Assembly: GCA_029259675.1 (NCBI GenBank)
Contig: JAJDES010000257.1
Location: 1-10,776 of the forward strand
DNA length: 10,776 nucleotides
Reading direction: 5' to 3'
Origin: Planctomycetota bacterium
GTDB taxonomy: Bacteria; Planctomycetota; UBA1135; GCA-002686595
Shown one piece after another: positions 8,022 through 10,776 of the stretch. The stretch's first letter is position 1. Each line of letters starts with the position of its first letter. A program made the translations under genes and the position numbers. The notes beneath the pieces were generated by a model that saw only the letters and a list, made by a program, of their open reading frames with translations, was not told where the DNA came from and searched no databases.

Positions 8022-8075
8022 TCCTCGCAATCCAACAGCAAGTAGATTTCCTCGCAATCCAACAGCAAGTAGATT
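8022..8075. repeat. Exact 27-bp tandem duplication in the hsp20 leader
   Basis: Two identical 27-base units, 8022-8048 and 8049-8075, abut with no spacer and no extra bases either side. Each unit starts TCCTCGCAATCC and ends AAGTAGATT on the plus strand. Each holds ACAGCAAG (8035-8042 and 8062-8069), which is the inverse complement of CTTGCTGT at 7999-8006. The units lie 62-115 bases upstream of the hsp20 ATG. They could be a duplicated protein-binding site or part of a folded leader, or simply a replication slippage event. Confidence 0.9.
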
Positions 8076-8348
8076 ACGTACAGCGATGGACTTCCGCCCT
8101 GTGCTTCTGAACGTAACGGCATAGAGAACAAGTTCGCAGCTTTCGGTGGGATTGTGGCCATGCATGCAAGGGCCGGCAACTGCGTAGATTATTCAGCCGT
8201 TGTACGCACCTAGGCTAGCTGTGAATGCCCGCTCTTGAATTCATCCTGCAGCGCCAAACCATTGAGTTCCGGAATGGGCCAAGCCAAGCGCCAGCGCGCA
8301 CTCAACGATCCAACCAGCGCAGGCGTGTGTGCCGGCTGCGATGTTGCC

Positions 8349-8376
8349 GTGACTACGCCTGCCACAGTTCGATAAA
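8349..8376 (+). promoter_or_regulatory. Weak sigma-70-like promoter candidate for the RNase operon
   Basis: GTGACT (8349-8354) and GATAAA (8371-8376), 16 bases apart, each match four of six consensus bases. Transcription would begin about 13 bases before the RNase ATG. Such matches arise often by chance; this is the best pair I found close to the start. Confidence 0.2.
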
Positions 8377-8395
8377 CGCTCACAGAAAGCGAAGC

Positions 8396-9781
8396 ATGAC
8401 GATTACGCTGCAGTTCATGGGTGCCGCGCGGCAGGTCACGGGAAGCAAGCACCTACTTACCGTAAATGACCGACACATTCTGCTTGATTGCGGGATGGTC
8501 CAAGGCCCGCGTCGACTCGCAAACAAGCTAAACACCAACCTTTCACTCGATTCGAAGTCGATTGACGCAGTACTGCTTTCGCATGCGCACATCGACCACT
8601 CCGGATCGTTGCCGAGACTGGTCAAATTGGGTTTCCGCGGTCCCATACACTGCACGCATGCCACGCGCGACCTGCTCGAGATTCTATTGCCCGATTCAGC
8701 TCACATCCAAAATTCGGATGCGCGCTATTTGAAGAAACGCGGTCATGAGTACGAACCGGCTTACGACATGGTGGATGTCGAAAAGTCGCTCAAGCAAGTC
8801 AAGACCTGCGACTACTACGAGTGGATTCAGGTCTGTCCCGAGGTTCGCGCCAGCTTCATCGACGCGGGGCATATTCTCGGGTCAGCACAAATCATCATTG
8901 AAGTAGACGACGGCGCCGGACCGCTGCGAATCGCATTCACAGGCGACTGCGGACGCAAGAACTTGCCTATTTTGCGTGATCCGGACCCCATACCTGATTG
9001 CGATGTTTTGATTACTGAATCGACCTACGGCAATCGCCTGCATCCCCCGGCAAAGGACCTCGAGCATCAAATTCGCGAGTTCATTGAAGATCAGCGTGGA
9101 CGCGGAGGCCGCGTGCTGATCCCCGCCTTCTCGGTCGGCAGAACTCAAAATGTGCTGTGGTACTTGGGCAATCTGATCCATGCGGGAATCATCGACCCTC
9201 TCCCCATTTACATCGACTCGCCACTCAGCACGAAAGCGACGGCAATCGTAGCCCGGCACCGCGATCTCTACGATGAAGAGACGCGGGCCATTCTCGACTC
9301 GGGCAGGAACCCCTTCTACTTCAAAGGTGTCAAGTGCATTGTGGACGTGGAAGAGAGCAAGTTGCTCAATCAATTGCGCGAAGGGATCATCATTTCGGCG
9401 TCGGGTATGTGCGAAGGCGGACGCATCCTGCACCATTTGAAACAAACCATCAGCAACCCGCACGACTGCATACTAATCGTAGGCTTCCAAGCGGAAGGCA
9501 CGCTCGGCAGAAAGCTTCTCGAGGGCTATGACAATGTCAAAATCTTCGGTGAGCGCATGCCGGTCCTCTGCAGAGTACGTCACCTGAATGGGCTTTCAGC
9601 CCATGCCGATCACAAGGAGCTGCTCGCCCACTTGAAGCCTCTCGTGAATACGGTCAAGCAAACCTTTGTCGTACACGGAGAGGAATGCGCCTGTGCGCAC
9701 TTTGCCGATCATTTGGCGGGCGCAGGCTTTGCCCAAGTGGAGATTCCAGTGCACAAAGAAAAGTTCACTCTGCGAGCGTGA
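8396..9781 (+). CDS. Beta-CASP metallo-beta-lactamase ribonuclease (YSH1/CPSF73-like)
   Basis: A 461-residue zinc-dependent RNA hydrolase of the COG1236 type, related to archaeal and eukaryotic mRNA cleavage factors; bacterial members are thought to process or degrade RNA. All motifs are present: GAARQVTGS (9-17), HAHIDH (63-68), H159 in AGHILGSA, D184 in TGDCGR, then the beta-CASP residues E208 (TEST), H403 (SAHADH) and H427 (VVHGEE). The RNA-specificity region contains SASGMCEGGR (334-343). These residues form the two-zinc site, so the enzyme should be active. Length is typical. The ATG at 8396 is chosen because MTITLQFMGAARQVTGS is the usual family start; 57 upstream codons are open but non-homologous in character. 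The ribosome site is weak. It overlaps the next gene by four bases. Confidence 0.93.
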   Translation: MTITLQFMGAARQVTGSKHLLTVNDRHILLDCGMVQGPRRLANKLNTNLSLDSKSIDAVLLSHAHIDHSGSLPRLVKLGFRGPIHCTHATRDLLEILLPDSAHIQNSDARYLKKRGHEYEPAYDMVDVEKSLKQVKTCDYYEWIQVCPEVRASFIDAGHILGSAQIIIEVDDGAGPLRIAFTGDCGRKNLPILRDPDPIPDCDVLITESTYGNRLHPPAKDLEHQIREFIEDQRGRGGRVLIPAFSVGRTQNVLWYLGNLIHAGIIDPLPIYIDSPLSTKATAIVARHRDLYDEETRAILDSGRNPFYFKGVKCIVDVEESKLLNQLREGIIISASGMCEGGRILHHLKQTISNPHDCILIVGFQAEGTLGRKLLEGYDNVKIFGERMPVLCRVRHLNGLSAHADHKELLAHLKPLVNTVKQTFVVHGEECACAHFADHLAGAGFAQVEIPVHKEKFTLRA

Positions 9782-10512
9782 CAAGCACCGTGAACGCCGA
9801 CTCCAATTTGGATCCGGAGCTGGAACCAACGCTTTGGGGAAAACTTAGACTCGACGATACCGAGCAAGAGTTCCTCCGCGGCCCCCTCACGCGATTAAAG
9901 GAACTGCGCAGAGCCTGGGGCATCTTCGTTGAATTCATTCGGGGGTTCCGGCGCATGCATTCAGTCGGACCATCCGTGACGGTCTTCGGTTCTGCGCGCT
10001 TTGGCAGCGGGCATCGCTATTACGAGTCGGCTATGGAAACTGGGCGACTGCTCGCACAAGCGAACTACGCAGTTATTACGGGCGGTGGTCCGGGGATCAT
10101 GGAAGCGGCGAACCGTGGCGCCAAAGCTGGAGGCGGTTTCTCCGTTGGTTGCAACATTCAGTTACCCGAGGAGCAAAAGCCCAATCCTTACTTGGATCTT
10201 TGGCTGGAGTTCCGGCACTTCTTTGTCCGCAAAGTCATTCTGGTCAAGTACTCCCTTGGCTTCATCGCCTTCCCTGGAGGCTTCGGCACCATGGATGAAG
10301 TTTTTGAATTGGCCACGCTGATTCAAACCGGAAAAGTTCGGTCATTCCCTTGTGTCTTGGTGGGTCGCGAGTACTGGGCCCCACTGATTGAAATGATTCG
10401 CAAAATGAAGTCCGTAGGAACCATAGCCGACGGCGATACGGACTTTGTTCTCGTTACGGATTCGCCTCAGGAAGCCCTCGCCCACATCAATCGATGGCGC
10501 CTAAACTCCTGA
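9778..10512 (+). CDS. LOG-family (TIGR00730) nucleotide phosphoribohydrolase
   Basis: A 244-residue protein of the 'lysine decarboxylase-like' LOG family, whose characterised members split nucleoside 5'-monophosphates (cytokinin ribotides, AMP) into base and ribose 5-phosphate. It shows a Rossmann-like start TVFGSARF (68-75), GGGPGIMEAANRG (102-114), the Arg/Lys pair of the catalytic loop (R151, K152 in HFFVRKV), and the signature PGGFGTMDE (166-174) with the catalytic Glu. About 60 residues precede the core, longer than in minimal LOG proteins. The chosen start is the GTG at 9778, which overlaps the RNase stop as GTGA and implies coupled translation; a second GTG at 9790 is an alternative. 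The natural substrate here is unknown; a housekeeping or stress role in nucleotide turnover is more likely than hormone synthesis. Confidence 0.9.
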   Translation: MTSTVNADSNLDPELEPTLWGKLRLDDTEQEFLRGPLTRLKELRRAWGIFVEFIRGFRRMHSVGPSVTVFGSARFGSGHRYYESAMETGRLLAQANYAVITGGGPGIMEAANRGAKAGGGFSVGCNIQLPEEQKPNPYLDLWLEFRHFFVRKVILVKYSLGFIAFPGGFGTMDEVFELATLIQTGKVRSFPCVLVGREYWAPLIEMIRKMKSVGTIADGDTDFVLVTDSPQEALAHINRWRLNS

Positions 10513-10692
10513 TTGAGCGCTAATCTCAACGATCTGAAGGGTGACAGAGAGTCCTACGCACAAGGACTGTACCGATTACGGCGCCTAGCGAAGAGCCAAC
10601 GTACACCCTCTCCCTTAGCGTCCGAGCTCCGCCGTCGACGCATCACCTTGAAGGGCACCAAAGCAAACTCAGATGCCCCGCACCATTGCCCT

Positions 10693-10776
10693 ATGAAAGT
10701 ATCACAGCACACTTGTTCATGGTTCATCGCCCTGACAACGCTTGTCGGTTGTTCCTCACCCGCCGACACCGTCACT
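10693..10776 (+). CDS. Lipoprotein, N-terminal 28 codons, cut by window edge
   Basis: The ATG at 10693 opens a frame that stays open to the window end. The peptide MKVSQHTCSWFIALTTLVGC followed by SSPADTVT is a typical type II signal: a positive start, a hydrophobic core (10-18) and a lipobox LVGC with the lipidated Cys at 20. Ser at +2 would by the E. coli rule favour the outer membrane. No clear ribosome site precedes the ATG. It lies 180 bases after the LOG gene on the same strand, so it probably has its own promoter. The mature function is not visible. Confidence 0.65.
   Translation, partial: MKVSQHTCSWFIALTTLVGCSSPADTVT

Larger units (their letters stand above)
7961..8395. other. Divergent control region between hsp20 and the RNase operon
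   Basis: 435 bases with no supported gene. It must carry the promoters for hsp20 (minus) and the RNase/LOG pair (plus). Visible elements are the hsp20 ribosome site (7970-7974), an 8-bp sequence CTTGCTGT (7999-8006) complementary to part of the tandem repeat, the repeat itself (8022-8075), and a TGCATGCA palindrome (8161-8168). The RNase reading frame stays open back to 8225 but that part is Arg/Cys-rich and unlike the family, so it is treated as non-coding. Confidence 0.5.

Noticed and set aside
8225..8395. In-frame 57-codon upstream extension of the RNase gene
   Set aside because: It is rich in Arg, Cys and Gln and does not look like the family, whose members normally start at the MTITLQFMGAARQVTG position; it also occupies the expected promoter region.
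8882..9463. 193-codon minus-strand frame inside the RNase gene
   Set aside because: Antisense shadow of a gene with complete conserved motifs; no domain visible in the antisense product.
10513..10568. Two short hairpins after the LOG gene (TTGAG/CTCAA at 10513-10529; AGTCCT/AGGACT at 10550-10568)
   Set aside because: Stems of only five and six base pairs and no T run after either, so not supported as terminators.
10673..10696. Seven-codon frame whose TGA overlaps the lipoprotein ATG
   Set aside because: Too short and without a ribosome site; an ATGA overlap of this size is expected by chance.
10554..10775. 73-codon minus-strand frame at the right edge
   Set aside because: Overlaps the convincing lipoprotein signal on the other strand; Arg-rich, no motif.

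Overview
The window looks like a chromosomal segment of a Planctomycetota-like bacterium. The main clue is a very large receptor-type Ser/Thr kinase. It has a DWG magnesium loop, a single membrane span, a Glu/Arg coiled coil and a long WD40 array, an architecture abundant in that phylum. A large exported protein of repeated beta-sandwich domains also fits. No taxonomic marker gene is present, so this is inference. Nothing points to a phage, plasmid, insertion sequence, CRISPR array or RNA gene.

Layout. (1) Positions 1-712, minus strand: a cytochrome bc-type operon, with a Rieske iron-sulfur protein followed by the first 67 codons of cytochrome b. The two genes overlap by one base (TAATG), and cytochrome b runs off the left edge. 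(2) Positions 883-2925, minus: an exported 680-residue protein of unknown function, visibly more AT-rich than the kinase. Its 405-base upstream gap holds a 13-bp perfect dyad and a run of eight G (minus strand). (3) Positions 3331-7278 (or up to 7347), minus: the kinase/WD40/TPR protein. (4) Positions 7493-7960, minus: a small heat-shock protein (Hsp20) with a good ribosome binding site and a terminator-like hairpin behind it. (5) Positions 7961-8395: a divergent control region with an exact 27-bp tandem duplication in the hsp20 leader. (6) Positions 8396-10512, plus: a beta-CASP metallo-beta-lactamase ribonuclease and a LOG-family nucleotide phosphoribohydrolase, overlapping as GTGA. (7) Position 10693 to the right edge, plus: the first 28 codons of a lipoprotein, a short start easily missed because it is cut by the window edge.

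How the genes work together. The Rieske and cytochrome b proteins are subunits of one quinol-oxidising respiratory complex. Hsp20 diverges from the RNase/LOG pair, which suggests a small stress-response group (protein holding, RNA processing or decay, nucleotide turnover); this is inferred from gene order only. The kinase is a membrane sensor whose signal and targets cannot be read from the sequence. I do not see a clearly new multi-gene system. The best candidates for something undescribed are the hsp20 leader repeat structure and the 680-residue exported protein with its operator-like dyad.
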